This document shows positions 22,936 to 35,119 of a stretch of 64,000 nt of DNA, piece by piece. The notes beneath the pieces are model-generated. The model did not search any database. It had not been told where the DNA came from and was given only the letters and a program-made list of their open reading frames with translations. Every line of letters starts with the position of its first letter. Within the stretch, counting starts at the first letter, position 1. The stretch lies in assembly GCA_963978905.1 (NCBI GenBank), contig OZ022258.1, positions 33,665,282 through 33,729,281 of the forward strand, in the 5' to 3' direction. The stretch is from Trichostrongylus colubriformis (Eukaryota; Nematoda; Chromadorea; Rhabditida; Trichostrongylidae). The position numbers were made by a program, and so were the translations under genes.

Positions 22936-24788
22936 CGCACACGATGGAGTAAACACAAATATATATCGAGATATCTACGCTTTATGAGTTGGCCCTGCCA
23001 CTCACGGCTTATATGCTCAATTATGAATGGTCACGAGTGATTTGACAAGATAAATTTCAAGTAACTAAAGATGATAAATACATAAAACTTGTCTGAAGAA
23101 AATGATAAGTAGGATTCAAAGACACCGGGAATAAGAAGAGAATGACCTCAGAAGCGCGTGGAGTTCGTGCATAAACTTCCCTTCAAGCAGGTAAATAAGC
23201 AATATGGGGTAACATGGGAAATGAAATAGCAGCAGCAGCAGCACCGAATTGCTTGCGATAGCGGAATGAACCCCGTATTCGATAAATAAACAAAATAGAA
23301 AGTAAAGACACACTACAGGAAATAACTATTACAAATCATGTTGAAAGGAGCATCGAAGAGACCAAGAAGGCCGACATTAATTTGATACCAGAACTAAGTG
23401 GCACGTTCAGAATAGCAAATGGTTATATACTTGGTAACTTAAAAAGTAACTTTATGCATCTGAAAACGCGAGTAGTGAATATCTAATATAAGTAGAGCTG
23501 ATAGCAATCAAACGGTCTGTTTGACACCAGCGGAAACCTGTGAACGATCTGAGCTATGTAGTCTGACAAAAGGTAATTCAGCTGCAGCAAACATGTTCTG
23601 AAACGATCTAACTGCTCATCGTAATTTATAGGAAGTTGTGACACATAACGGAAACAATGGAAACGACTGGTCTAACTGTGACAAACGCTCAAGCATCATC
23701 TCAGGGAGATTAGCCGCGTAGTCAAGACCTCACCTCACACAGATTTTCGAAGGCATGCTAAATAACATTCGAAGAGCTGCCACACGGCTCTTCACTTCAA
23801 AAAAAAAAGGTGCACCCGAATACAATATTCTCTCAAAAAATGCTTACTGTACATTCAAAACGAAAGTCGGGTAGTCAAAGAACAATGCTCACCGTCAACT
23901 GACAATTTTTGTACCACCCTCCTGGGAAGGGCAGAAGGTGGACTACCGAATGAACATCAGAAGATAAAAAATAATGGAAATAAAACTAGAATCTTTTTTC
24001 CAAGAAAGAAAACACAGCAATGAATTTTGGATCCGTGCTCCGCAGGATCAGTCTTGCCTGTTGTGGACGTTTTCACCACATAAGCCGACACGTCAGGCAC
24101 CATGTAACAGTGTGTATAGTGTGTTTCATTCTGCTATCGGGCTCATTGCTCGCCACCTCATCCATTCTTCGACAAGTCGACACCAGGAGGTGAAGGCTTC
24201 GTTATGTAAGGCGGGGTCTGGTAAAAGGTGTGCCTCTTCTGGATCTCAGGGACGACTCTCTCAGGCAACACATGTTAGAATAAATAAAGCAATTTAGAGT
24301 TAGAAAAAATTGAGCGCACTAAGGATATTGACGTATCCGCGAGCATCAGCCTCTTTTTTGGAGATGTGAAACGTAGTGACAAGGGTATTTACCCGGTTCT
24401 GAGGTATCCCTGCCAGAAGAGTGCAAAAAGAAGGTCCATCCCCGCTGTTCCAAGAACCGCCCCAACACGGATCTTTCAGTGGAATCCCTTTGTTTGCCGA
24501 TATCAGTTATATTTCGTGTGATGTACTTTCTAACAGCTAGTTTTTGTTTTGTTGTGCCGATTTGTTGTGTATGAAACCACTATCTTGAGTATTCTAGCCA
24601 TGTTCCCTTGATGACTCATGTTATTTGCCCGTATATCCGATCGATGGGATCCGCTGCCTTGTTTCCCGCTCATTTTAAAGCTCTGTCTTGCACTTTTGTT
24701 CGATCGATGTAGTAACTCCACTCTTAGCCTACAAAAGGACAGATCACCAGTAAACTAGAGGTAGTCTACGTCTGCCGTCCAAAGGATT
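22936..24788. other. Intergenic, no gene supported
   Basis: No splice-supported coding exons, motifs or repeats were recognised. Confidence 0.4.
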
Positions 24789-25200
24789 TCATCGGAAAGT
24801 GAATCCTCCTTTCTTCACATCCGCAAATTCAAAAACATAACACGTACCGTACCCTACGGTGGCTGGATTGGTCTCGGCTGTCCCGTACACGCTTAGAACA
24901 GAGCGTTTATTAGCAAAACAGGAATAAGTGAGTATCGATGATCCTCCTTTCTTCACATCCGCAAATTCAAAAACATAACACGTACCGTACCCTACGGTGG
25001 CTGGATTGGTCTCGGCTGTCCCGTACACGCTTAGAACAGAGCGTTTATTAGCAAAACAGGAATAAGTGAGTATCGGTGTAGGAAGTGTCGGATGAGGAGA
25101 AAAAATACCAGTATCCGGGTCAAAAAAACTCCATCCCTCATCACGCTTATCCATATCGTAATATTCCAGGTAGTGAATGACAATCAGTTTGTGAGGGATC
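24789..25200 (-). CDS. Last exon of an unknown gene with a duplicated 46-residue unit
   Basis: On the minus strand an acceptor (gtaggcag) at about 25201 opens a frame to a TGA at 24789-24791. It encodes IPHKLIVIHYLEYYDMDKRD, DEGWSFFDPDTGIF, and then twice the 46-residue unit beginning ILTYSCFANKRSVLSVYG and ending EFADVKKGG. The repeat is identical in protein and, apart from its last few bases, in DNA. A 23-base micro-exon (GT-AG on both sides, in phase) may precede it at about 25224-25246. I do not recognise the family. The aromatic, extracellular-looking sequence suggests a folded domain, and the second copy would follow it directly. Confidence 0.5.
24804..25076. repeat. 138-bp tandem duplication, two copies
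   Basis: Copies start at 24804 and 24942. They are identical over about 135 bases and differ only at the distal end. The unit length is a multiple of three, so the reading frame is kept. Recent duplication or an assembly duplication would both look like this. Confidence 0.9.
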
Positions 25201-25779
25201 CTGCCTACATTCCTCACCTATGCCTACCCTTGAAAATTGCCTACGAAAAGATGACGCATATTCTATACAAGGTAATTTTTTGCCATATGCTTATTAGACC
25301 CTCTTCAAGATGGTCAAGTTCTCAGGAGTTTTAGAGCGTTCGCAAAGACCCCAGACAGGCCTCAAAAAGGTCGAGGTAACTGTGGCAAGAATTGACAAAG
25401 TCAGAAGACAATATTGCCGTGCACGGTAAACTACGAAACCGTTAAAATGTTAATCAGTAGCTGAGACAGCATAATTATGAAGCCGTACGAAACGACATAA
25501 CATTTTTTTATAAAGGACGTTACAAGTCTAGAAGATCAGCACTTCGCAGTGAAAGCTGATTCTAAATTACTTAAACAGTCCGCTCCTCAGAGCTTTCAGA
25601 TTGATAGCCGGATTGAAGGAACATCGAGTCACCATGGAAGATGTGCCACAACAATTAGCCTTCCTTCCAGATGGTGACCGCTTTCTTCAGTATTTGAGTT
25701 CCACCTTGTACATTTACTTTTACGAGCAAATACTGGAAGTGATCCAAGTATCAATTTCACTATTTTTTGCTATTATCTG

Positions 25780-26720
25780 ACCTGTTTATTTTTTGCCATG
25801 GGCTGTGTGTGCTTGTGTCGGGTGGTGCACGATCTGCAGCCGCGAGCCACAAACAAACTCGGTCAATTGTATACCATCCACGGATTGATGGCGAACTCCG
25901 TGGATGTTCCGCTGTTCTTTGCTATCACAACGAGGTGATGCGCATCCAGATACGATTCCTAACACAAATTTCACAGTGTATGGTATATAGTTGAAAAGGA
26001 CCCAGGCTGTGTATGAAAGCGTCTTCGGGGCGCTGAACGATGCGGTAGTGGCATGTGCTGGGTCCGAACGCCTGCGTATTGTAGTGCATAAAGAGAAAGC
26101 CGCTGTTGCAACGGTGAAGAAGATTTTCCCGAGTGCGTTGGTAGAAAGCGCACCTCCCACCTGGCGCAGGCATGGAACAGACAGAGAAACGCACTCGAAT
26201 TACGCCAGTACATACAAGAGACTCGAAGGTGCAAGCATATTGAGGTGGACTAGTTCCTTCCTCCACTTTCGCACTGGAGGGTCCCGGCGTTACAGCGCCC
26301 CCCCCTCCCTGTTCCTAGGAAGCATAGCACTTATGAACGGTGCTGCATGTTCCTTGGATGTAAGCACCGATGGAATGAAGATTCGATCAAGGTCATGTGG
26401 CACAAGTAGGATCCTAGAAGCGTGTGCTACGAATGTGACAGAGTCTCTCCACATGTAGGTCATTTCATTTCAAAGTTAGAGTTATAGCTTTAATTGAATA
26501 TTTTATGCTGTTTTCCGTTCAGGCTCCTGAGCATCCTGCTTGGGGTGAAATACCTTCGTATGAGTGACTTCATCCTCGCTCAACAGGAGTGTGTCACTAC
26601 CGCAAGAGGTGCACTGCCCAGCGTAGAGAGGCCTCGTTTGTCTTTATGAACTTGTAAAAACTGAGATTCGAATACTCACTATCATTCATTCAGAGGAGGA
26701 CGCAGGGTAAACGCTTCAAC
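25780..26720 (+). pseudogene. Decayed MULE (Mutator-like) transposase
   Basis: In order on the plus strand and across at least two frames: NKLGQLYTIHGLM with DVPLFFAIT at 25850-25925, YESVFGALNDAVV with LRIVVHKEKAA and KKIFPSALVES at 26000-26140, and after a frameshift SHLAQAWNRQRNALELRQYI from about 26155. This order matches the MULE DDE transposase, where the catalytic region is followed by an H-L-x-x-A-W-N-R segment. In-frame stops near 26250 and 26400 and frame changes mark it as inactive. A plus-strand segment near 26520-26640 (LLSILLGVKYLRM) may be the C-terminal part. The terminal repeats were not identified. Confidence 0.75.
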
Positions 26721-28427
26721 AAGAGAGACATTCTCCGGCGCCGGCGTATCGGAAGAGAAATGTTCCCTTTCAAACTTATTTTACACCGGGATCGGGCATT
26801 TCTTCGCACTGTTACTATCACGACGTACTGCCAGAAGATGTCTCGGTTCTTCACTGAGAAAGTGGTCTAGACACAAAGGAATCGTCATCGTCCTCGAAAA
26901 CAGATTCATCGGATTCACCATCGGCCGAATTCAAAAATGTGGTTTCGACATGCACACCTACACAACATACAACGGCATAACCGGGTTAATGGAACAGGGA
27001 AAACATCTGCGTACATACATCCACCACAGCCCCGTGGAAGGATGGATACATACAGGCCAAACAAATTTGAACACGAAAACAATAGTGATGTCACAAAACA
27101 AGTAGAAAAAGAAAGAGAATAGAGGGGACGCTTTAAACAAGCTTAATAAGCAGACTCAAGAGAAATAATAAGTGAAATAATATACTAAACACCGACTGAA
27201 CAGCAGAATCGTTATTCAAACCACGAAAACCACGACGTACTCATGGAATCCAAGACAGTTGCCACTATGTTCGCAGCTGTGTGATTCAAACCGTGGCACC
27301 ACAATTGAAATAAAAGGAAGTTGCAATGCAAAAAAGTAGGTATGGGTATCTTATCTTTTGCTCAGGAATGCTCTGCTACGCAAAATAGCAATAACAAATT
27401 CTTTTATATAAATCTTTTTCTCGGAAAGTTTGTGGTGGAAATTGCATTCGTCACAATAATGACTATGGTGGACTCAAGCTACTATATTTAGATACACATA
27501 CTTAGTGAACATACATACTCAAATGTTTATTTTCTAGGGAGTAAAATTTCTAGGAAGTTTATTTTCTCGAGTTTCAGTAACAAAAAAGCGAAGTAAGATG
27601 CATTTCCTTTGTTATATCGGTGTTCTCAGCATGCAACTTATGCAAATTCGGACCGATGTATGAAAGTGGAGTCGTGCATGGCTGATTCGCACCTTTTTTA
27701 GAGTTTTGACAGACCCGAGTCACTTGAAATGGTCAGCAATATCATATGGGCGCCTAATACTTTCAGGTTTCTCTTGCAAACATAAAAAGCTCATCGCTCT
27801 ACGGTTTTTTATAAATTTGCCTTGATCAACAGACGATTAAGAAACCCATGCTACCTTCACCAAGCACTAAAGCAATAGACAAGTGAAACAATGAAAGGAT
27901 GAATAAGCAAAAGATCCAAAAAAGGTGTTTATGAGAAAAAAAAATTCAATGAGTTCCTATAAATGCAAAATCTCTATTTTGTCTTTTTCTGACTAGTAAG
28001 AAGGAGAAAATGTTTTACCTCTTAATCCTACGAATCATATGCATCGTCATCTCCCGAGGTTCGTAAGTATCAAGGGATGACATGTAAAGTAAGTATGTAA
28101 TGTAGTCCAATAATAAGTGGAAGGTAAGGGCTCAAGAACTAAGTGATCAGAGATTAGTTAAGTTTAAAGAAGAACTCAAGTGTGGAGAGGTAGAATATTA
28201 GAGGAGTAGAGGAATGATAATAATTAAGTTATCGTAAGATTCTCTCTTAAATTAGTAGATACGGTATTGAATAAGATACTCAGCAAAAACGTGTCTCGAG
28301 TTTAATATGGGAGCAGGAAATTGTTCTCCATATCCTTAGAATTATCTACACAATATGTGAATATATTTTACCTTATTATGTTATTAACCAATTTAGCGAC
28401 ATACGTAAATTGTTCATTGATATTATA
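26721..28427. other. Intergenic, A+T rich
   Basis: No gene is supported. The segment 27600-27870 resembles part of the repeat at 1838-2710. A+T content rises from about 27300. Confidence 0.4.
27600..27870 (+). repeat. Diverged third copy of the 1838-2710 repeat
   Basis: Blocks such as CACTTGAA-TGGTCAGC, GCTCATCGC and TTGATCAA occur in the same order and spacing as in the copies at 2255-2360 and 63495-63610. The copy is short and strongly diverged. Confidence 0.45.
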
Positions 28428-29314
28428 TTAGGTTGAGTCGATACGACTCGGACAAATGGTAGTGATGACTTCCAGAGATCATAATTCAGCAACGAATTAA
28501 CGAAAATGGATGCGCAAGATACCGTTGGAATGAGTATGAAAAGCTCTTCAAAGTACCGCAAAATAATCACTCTAAAGTAGTTTCATTCCGCCACCATGCC
28601 GCGCGATTTCAAGCCGTCCAAAAACCACATTCGCAACGTCATACTATTTCTATCGCTATCTGGCCAGGAACCCGCGGATATCGGCAAACGTCTGAAAGAA
28701 GTTCACAAGGAGCATGCCCCCGCCAGAAGTACAGTGTACTTGTGGCATTCGAAGTTTGCGTCAGGCGACTATTCCATCGAAGAAGAAAACCGCGGCTGTT
28801 GGAGCGTACACGGCTTAGAATACTGGGAGCTGCTCGATGAAGGTACGACAGCATCCGCCGACGTCTGCGTTCGTCAATTACGAGAATTGAAGGCAAATGT
28901 CCAAAGTTCGCAACGGCGGCGGTCACATGTCTACTTCCAGCACGACAACGCGAGACCGCACATTGCAAGATCGACTAAGGCCGAGCTGCTGCCGTACAGT
29001 TGGACCGTGCTTCCACACCCACCGTACTCCCTAGACCTGGTCCCTTCAGCTTTCCACCTTTTCTCCCACAGCCAACGCCACCTGGACGGCCAAGACTTCA
29101 AAACTCGCGACGACGTCAAGACGGCACTCGGCAACTTCTTCGAGCTCCACCCCCGGCCTTCTGTAGCAAGGGCATCCACGATCTGCCTAATCGGTAACAG
29201 AAGGTCATCGATAAAGATGGAGCATATTACAAGTGAATCCCAGTCGTCGCTAAAAAGTTGTACGATAAAGATAAAATTTTGTCAATTTGTCCGATTCATG
29301 TCGACTCAACCTAA
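28428..29314 (+). mobile_element. Internally deleted mariner element (bandit-like), copy 1
   Basis: The ends are TTAGGTTGAGTCG and CGACTCAACCTAA with TA on both flanks. The ORF from 28596 starts MPRDFKPSKNHIRNVILFL, a mariner transposase N-terminus (helix-turn-helix), through ARSTVYLWHSKF. The central part with the first catalytic aspartate is missing. It resumes at YFQHDNARPHIA (second aspartate) and PHPPYSLDLVPS (third aspartate), then runs to the right end. At 887 bp it is shorter than the usual 1.3 kb. It shares the same deletion with the copy at 34250, so this is a non-autonomous family rather than two independent losses. Hookworm bandit is the closest family I know; exact identity was not tested. 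Confidence 0.88.
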
Positions 29315-29389
29315 TATTTAGAGCAAATAAATTCATTTCTGACAACACATTCGATTATATTAACAACTATGAAGTCGTTATCGTACCCA

Positions 29390-31640
29390 TTACTTGCAAA
29401 AATACCCTTAATTTCTCTTTATTCAATGAGTCTTTCGATGAATATTTGAACTTAAATTATTGTGTTGGCTATCCTAAGGGCTTCTGTATAACCCTTAATT
29501 TCTCTTAGTTTTTCAATGAATATTTGAACTTAATCTGTTGTGTTGGCTATCCTAAGGGCTTCTGTATATACAACTGGAGCTCTGTCCTTGACCGAAATGT
29601 TAGTGTTACTAAGTGGAAACTTATTGTCCTTGAAGTTAAAATCATGTCTTATTGTAGAGAGCGATAATTCTTTTCCATCACTAAGTGTAATGGTTGAGTC
29701 TAGGTATTATAGTTAGAATGGAGCTCGACCATATGTGTTTTCTTCACTTCAAGTTTATTCTTATGAACCTCTCCCAATTGCTTATCAATAACATGATTAT
29801 GTCTGATTATGTGTTATTAGTAAATCATCCGTGTTTCGGAAAGGTATAAGCAGCTTATCCCTATTAAATTTTCCACTTTTAGCATGATCGTATTCTAATA
29901 GAGACAGCGTGATTTCTGCTAAAAGGGGGTGCAATTACCCCCTTGTTGTACATCTTTATTTTGTTTATCAATGGTCCCTCCAAAAATGCTCAAGCTATTG
30001 TTGAGTATATAATCTGTTAAATATAACAAGTCATTTGAGCTGTAATTATTATACCCATTTTTTATGTTTCTACCATCTGAGTAGAACACATGATAGCCCT
30101 TGGTAGCCAGAAAATATTTACTAGCATTTTTGAAACACATATCTAGTGGCAATTCAATATTCTTGATGATAATATTGTGCTCTAAATCGCGAACATATCC
30201 CTGAGGTCCGCTGTATATATCTTAAGGTTTTCGTATGGAACTGAGGCGATATCTTGACCGATGTTAGTGTTATTAATGGATCAGTATGTTTTGATAACGT
30301 TATTTGTTGTTGTACGACCCTCACATACCTAATGAAGTGGGCTCTTAGGAAGGTGGAAATAGTGTGTAATTCTTGTGCTAGAGGTTTGACTACTATTGCG
30401 TGCTTCCGTAATGAACCTAAATTCAATAGGGTCTTTGTGTAGCTTGGGCAAGGCATATAATGGAAAGTTCTACCTTGGGTAAAGGTTCAAGATTGTTCCT
30501 AACAGAAAAGATATTGTGTCTTGAAATTGAAGTTCCTTTATTATTAATAATAATACGTTTATATGTATAGTTTATTATGATGTATAAATAGGCGTTCTTG
30601 AAAGTCGTATTCGACACCCATTTCTTTTATAATAGTCATTAAGTAAAATTTCATACATATTATGCCGTAGTTTTTGCTAGCCTTGTCTTACGGGTATAAG
30701 ATGAAATGATTTTGATACTTTGCGATAGAGTCATACGGTACTTTTTCTGTAATTTTTTCTATGTTTCTTGTAGTAATGAGGGGCTTAGTTTTATTTCGAA
30801 AACTCAAAAGGAAATGTCTTTCCAGTTTCTTAGTTTTATGATTATTGAGTTTATATCTGTTCCTCAGGTACTTTACAACTTCATTACCTTTATCTAAGAA
30901 CGTATGCTAGACCTCTTGTCTAGTGGTACCTCTATCTATCCTATATTTAGTTCCTTTTCCCAACAATATCCTGAGTCCATGCTCTTGTATTACCCTTAGA
31001 TCTCCGGCAACGATATGTCCTTGTCCCTCATTAACAAACCTCTTGAAGTTATCCTCGTAATAGATGCACTGGTTTAGAATGATGTTTTGGTTTAGAATGT
31101 TTTCACTGGCTACCTTGTTCATATATTTGTAAACGATTCTTATAGGTATAAACTCTTTATTCAAACCCAACCCTTCTTTTATAACTTTTTCAACGTAGTT
31201 AGAGTTGAAGATTTTGCTGAAAGGTATTTCATCATGAATTTTTCTCTTATATTTTACTATAACGTTATGGAATTTGGTTTTGTGTCGATTAAAAGAGGCT
31301 AGAATGCAGAATATCAGATACTTAGTTTTATTTTCAACTGTCGAACTCTTTCGTCATCGACAATCCTAGTATTTTTCAATCTCCTTCTTTTTTAGGCCTT
31401 TTAATAGTCTGTAGGACTGAATAGGTTTGGGTGTCACCTGTGTTTGTTCTGCACTAGTGATTTCGCCTAGAGTTTTATCAAAACGACGACCATATTTGTT
31501 CTTAATTTTTCGTGTTCCTCTATTATTTTGATAATCTTCGATAATTTTGAGGCCGAAAAATGGAGGATTCTCTTCGAACACGATAGGATTGCGAATATTG
31601 GACATATTGCCATAACCCCGACCTCTTGACAAGGTATCCT
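29390..31640 (-). pseudogene. Decayed Penelope-like element (PLE) reverse transcriptase
   Basis: Read on the minus strand, across several frames with many stops, the order is: GHIVAGDLRVIQEHGLRILL (31000-30940), the segment PLEs carry before the RT as V-T-G-D-L; then LPKLHKDPIEFRFITEARN (about 30450-30390); TADLRDMFAI (near 30190); GGTIDKQNKDVQQGGNCTPF (29980-29920), the PLE G-x-x-x-G-x-N-x-x-P box; FRNTDDLLI (near 29840) in place of the YIDD catalytic box; and LDSTITLSDGKELSLSTIRH with FNFKDNKFPL (29690-29610), the thumb region. The GIY-YIG endonuclease was not found. It is flanked by the two mariner copies and is more A+T rich than its surroundings. Inactive. Confidence 0.8.
29404..29568. 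repeat. 87-bp tandem duplication inside the PLE remnant
   Basis: Two copies of a unit starting ACCCTTAATTTCTCTT (29404 and 29491) and ending GGGCTTCTGTATA follow each other, with a small deletion in the second copy. It duplicates the PLE peptide YTEALRIANT. Confidence 0.8.
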
Positions 31641-31654
31641 GTGTGGTGATTACT

Positions 31655-32225
31655 GCACGATCTGCAACACCGCAGGCTAGGATTACGCGCTCCCAGTGTT
31701 TTTGAACTTCATTCGTTGAAACAAATCTCGCGTGCTATTAACTCAGTCCCGTCTTTAAAAACATAAATCCTTCAAATGAGTATTGTAAGAGTGCTCAAAT
31801 ACCGCGCCAGAAAGAAGAATCGGCGAGCCCGCACAAAAAAGTGAAATAAACATTCGTACAAAGGGAGGTAAGAAAGTGTGGAAGGGATATGGACAGAATG
31901 GTTGATGTAAGCAGTGCTACACGTTATTTCAATAGCATTCTTGGAAGGATCTCCCTGACGAAAAGCTTCTTTCTCCAAAAAACCTCAATGACAAGACTAT
32001 GTAAAAGAGCCATATACTTCACACTGGACGTGAGCAACCAAAATGCGGCGAAACATCAGATCAGTAGGAGACATCACGTAATGCTGTACTTGTAAGACGC
32101 TTCATGTCCCTAATAACAAAAGCGCTTGCATAAGCGCAAATAGAAACACAATTCCAGAATTTCACAATAATGCCACAAGATGAAGCTTGATGTATCTCTT
32201 CTGGTAAAATGTCGTTAATAAGGGG
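31655..32225 (+). repeat. Dispersed repeat, inverted partner of 14245-15035
   Basis: See 14245-15035. This copy lies directly next to the PLE remnant, so the repeat family and the PLE may have been brought together by nested insertion. Confidence 0.7.
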
Positions 32226-32867
32226 CATTGTGTCTGGCATTATTTTCGCATAATGACCAGGTATTAAAAGGAATTCCGTTCATTTTCCGAAGGCCTAGGT
32301 AAAAACATGCATTGAGTTGGCAACTTGAAGCAAATTTGTTCAATACTAACCAAGTTGTCCCAGTTCTTGTCAGTATAACAGCTATCGTTCTCTCGCACAT
32401 ATTTCTGAATTGTAACACATTAATCTAAAAGTAAGTGAGGTGAGCTTAGAAAAAGAAAAGTGAAACTTCATAAAGGACCAGGTACCTAAACGTGCGGTAA
32501 AATGTGAAGGATTGCGAAAATGACGGAAGCCTTTCCAAAGTGCACACGTTCAAGGTAAAGTCTCAAAGCTTTGATTAACACAGGCAGATGATTCTTCATT
32601 TAATAATCGAATCCACAAAGGCAGTGATCCTGAAAGTAAGTTCGCTCGTTTGCGAATGATGAGCTGCGTGGAATGGCACGCGTCGCACACGTGAATCCCA
32701 CGATTTCCACAATTTTTCATTTCCGCTAATTCCACAATTCTCCCGATCGATACGTATCTATTCTTCTTCTCACAATTCCACAAGTTCCACAAATCTCCCA
32801 TTCGATACCTATCTGATGCTTCTCCGCACATTCCAAAACTATAAGCGCTGGGTACATATCCACAGCT
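32226..32867. other. Intergenic, no gene supported
   Basis: A minus-strand frame at 32550-32831 is open, but it lies over short imperfect repeats of TTCCACAA and lacks motifs. Confidence 0.4.
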
Positions 32868-33103
32868 GGATGTGTACTCTTACGTAGGAATTTCGCACCG
32901 CCACATGCAGCGTGAGTGCTACGAGAGCGAGCATAGCGCGCGTTGTTGTTGAGTCTTAAAGCGAAAAGCGGCTACACGTAATGCTAGGAACACCGTAAAC
33001 ACGTAAACGCTTTTAGAAGCGATTGCAGCGGCGCGCTCAGCTCGCATGCATTCCATCGCAAGCGACACGCCGCGGTGCGAAACTGACGTACGGGTGTACA
33101 CCC
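32868..33103 (-). mobile_element. MULE-type MITE, diverged copy
   Basis: The ends GATGTGTACTCTTACGTAGG and GTACGGGTGTACACCC are inverted, and internal sequence matches the other four copies in reverse order (for example GAAGCGATTGCAGC). The flanks TCCACAGCT and TCCACTTAT agree at six of nine bases, as expected for a worn 9-base target duplication. Confidence 0.6.
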
Positions 33104-34249
33104 TCCACTTATGAGCCTACTGCCGCGGATCATGGAATTTCATAGACAAGCGCAGTTGATTACCGGTGGGATTTCGCCGTGTTGTGATCTTCAAAGCTCT
33201 TCAGTCTTCTTGATATTTGGTGACCGCTTCAAAGTGGCGCTGGCATTCACTGCTATCGAGCCATGCTGTACCCATGGTAGAGGTTTCATGTCTGGCCACT
33301 ACTTTCATCATGCATATAAGACATGGTCGGGCAGTTCAAGATTTGGTTGAACACTGAACGGGAGAAACGCTACTTAGCTCCTGACTATAATGAGCTGTAG
33401 TCTTGTCATGGCTGCAATGTTGCACACCTGCAGAAAGAGTATCACGCCGACACCGTACCGGAGTGTGCACCGTACGCTTACTTCAAATATTGCATACCGA
33501 CGGTGAAGGCACCTCTAGAAGGGACATCGTACTAGACTACTACTTGATTACCTAAATTGGAGAAGCAATTCTGAGTTTCCGGATTCCACGCAAGAGAACA
33601 CATTCAAAAATGCGGTGCTCCTTAATGCTAGGTATACTGCATTGTACAAGACGGAAAGGACCTCTCAAATACAGTGCAACTCTAGCGTGTCCTGATCCGA
33701 TATCTTGTGTCGTGACCGGCGTCACGATGGGTGACCGTGGAGGCGGGCACAGCTCACAGGATAAAAGGATGAGTCACATGAACTGCGTGGTTCATTTTCT
33801 GTTCGTCGTAGAACAGCGTCTCTATCATCTTATGAGATTTCTGCGTCTCTTTATCTTATGAGGTTTTCTTATAAGAATAAATCTGGTGTGAAGTCGTCTT
33901 GTTATTTTATCAAAGCTGGAAAAGGGCCGAACCACCTTAGAGTAAAAACATCTCGTGATCCTAAGTTCAAATGATTCATTAAGTCCTCTAAAATAGCATT
34001 TAGCCGTCCCTCCGCTGCGTCAGCCATGTATTAGGCTAGGGTAAAATTTTTGGAAACCATGTTTTCAAAATAATTTATTGACGCCGTGCTAGGGCTATGA
34101 TTTCGAACTTGCTAGGTCTCAGAAAATATAATCAGATGCTCTGCATCACTTTCCTCGTGCACTTCTTTTGCACAATTTACTCGTACGCTTTTTCTGCACA
34201 ATGTTCACAACCACTAATTCAGTGATGGCTTGCTACGGCTACCTATATA
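33104..34249. other. Intergenic, no gene supported
   Basis: Short frames only, none with splice support or recognisable motifs. Confidence 0.4.
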
Positions 34250-35119
34250 TTAGGTTGAGTCGAAAATTCTCGGACAAATGGTAGTGATGGTTTCTAGAGA
34301 TCATAACTCAGCAACGAGTAAACGAGAATGGACGCGCGACGTACTATTGGAATGAGTATGAAAAGCTGTTCAAAGTACCGCAAAATAGTCACTCCAAAGT
34401 GGTTTCATTCCGCCACCATGCCGCGCGATTTCAAGCCGTCCAGAGACCACATCCGCAACGTCATACTATTTCTATCGCTACCTGGCCAGGAACCCGCGGA
34501 TATCGGCAAACGTCTGAAAAAAATTCACAAGGAGCATGCCCCCGCCAGAAGTACAGTGTACTTGTGGCATTCAAAGTGCGTCAGGCGACTATTCCATCGA
34601 AGACGAAAACCGCGGTTGGTGGAGCGTACACGGCGTAGAGTACTGGGAGCTGCTCGATGAAGGTACAACAGTATCCGCCGACGTCTACGTTCGTCAATTA
34701 CGAGAATTGGCGGCAAATGTCCAAAGTTCGCAACGGTGGCGGTCACATGTCCTTCCAGCACGACAACGCGAGACCGCACATTGCAAGGGCCGAGCTGCTG
34801 TCGTACAGCTGGACCGTGCTTCCACACCCACCGTACTCCCCAAACCTGGCCCCTTCAGAATTCCACCTTTTCTCCCACAGCCAACGCCTGGACGGCCAAG
34901 ACTTCAAAACTCGCGACGACGTCAAGACGGCACTCGGTAACTTCTTCGAGCTCCACCCCCGGCCTTCCGGAGCAAGGGCATCCATGATCTGCCTAACCCG
35001 TGGCAGAAGGTCATCGATAAAGACTGAGCATATTTCAAGTGAATCCCAGTTCTCGTTAAAAAGTTGTACGACAATGTTTAAAATTTGCCAATTTGTCAGA
35101 TTTATTTGACTCAACCTAA
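34250..35119 (+). mobile_element. Internally deleted mariner element (bandit-like), copy 2
   Basis: It has the same ends as the copy at 28428 (TTAGGTTGAGTCG, GACTCAACCTAA), the same internal deletion, and the same reading-frame start (MPRDFKPSRDHIRNVILFL). A 3-base loss near 34577 and further small deletions break the frame. TA precedes the left end, but TG follows the right end, so the target duplication has decayed. It lies 4.9 kb from copy 1 in the same orientation. Confidence 0.88.

Noticed and set aside
25767..26266. Overlapping minus-strand frames of 87-124 residues
   Set aside because: They are antisense to the MULE remnant read on the plus strand.
34328..34940. Copy 2 mariner as an active transposase
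   Set aside because: The frame is broken by small deletions and the first catalytic aspartate region is absent.
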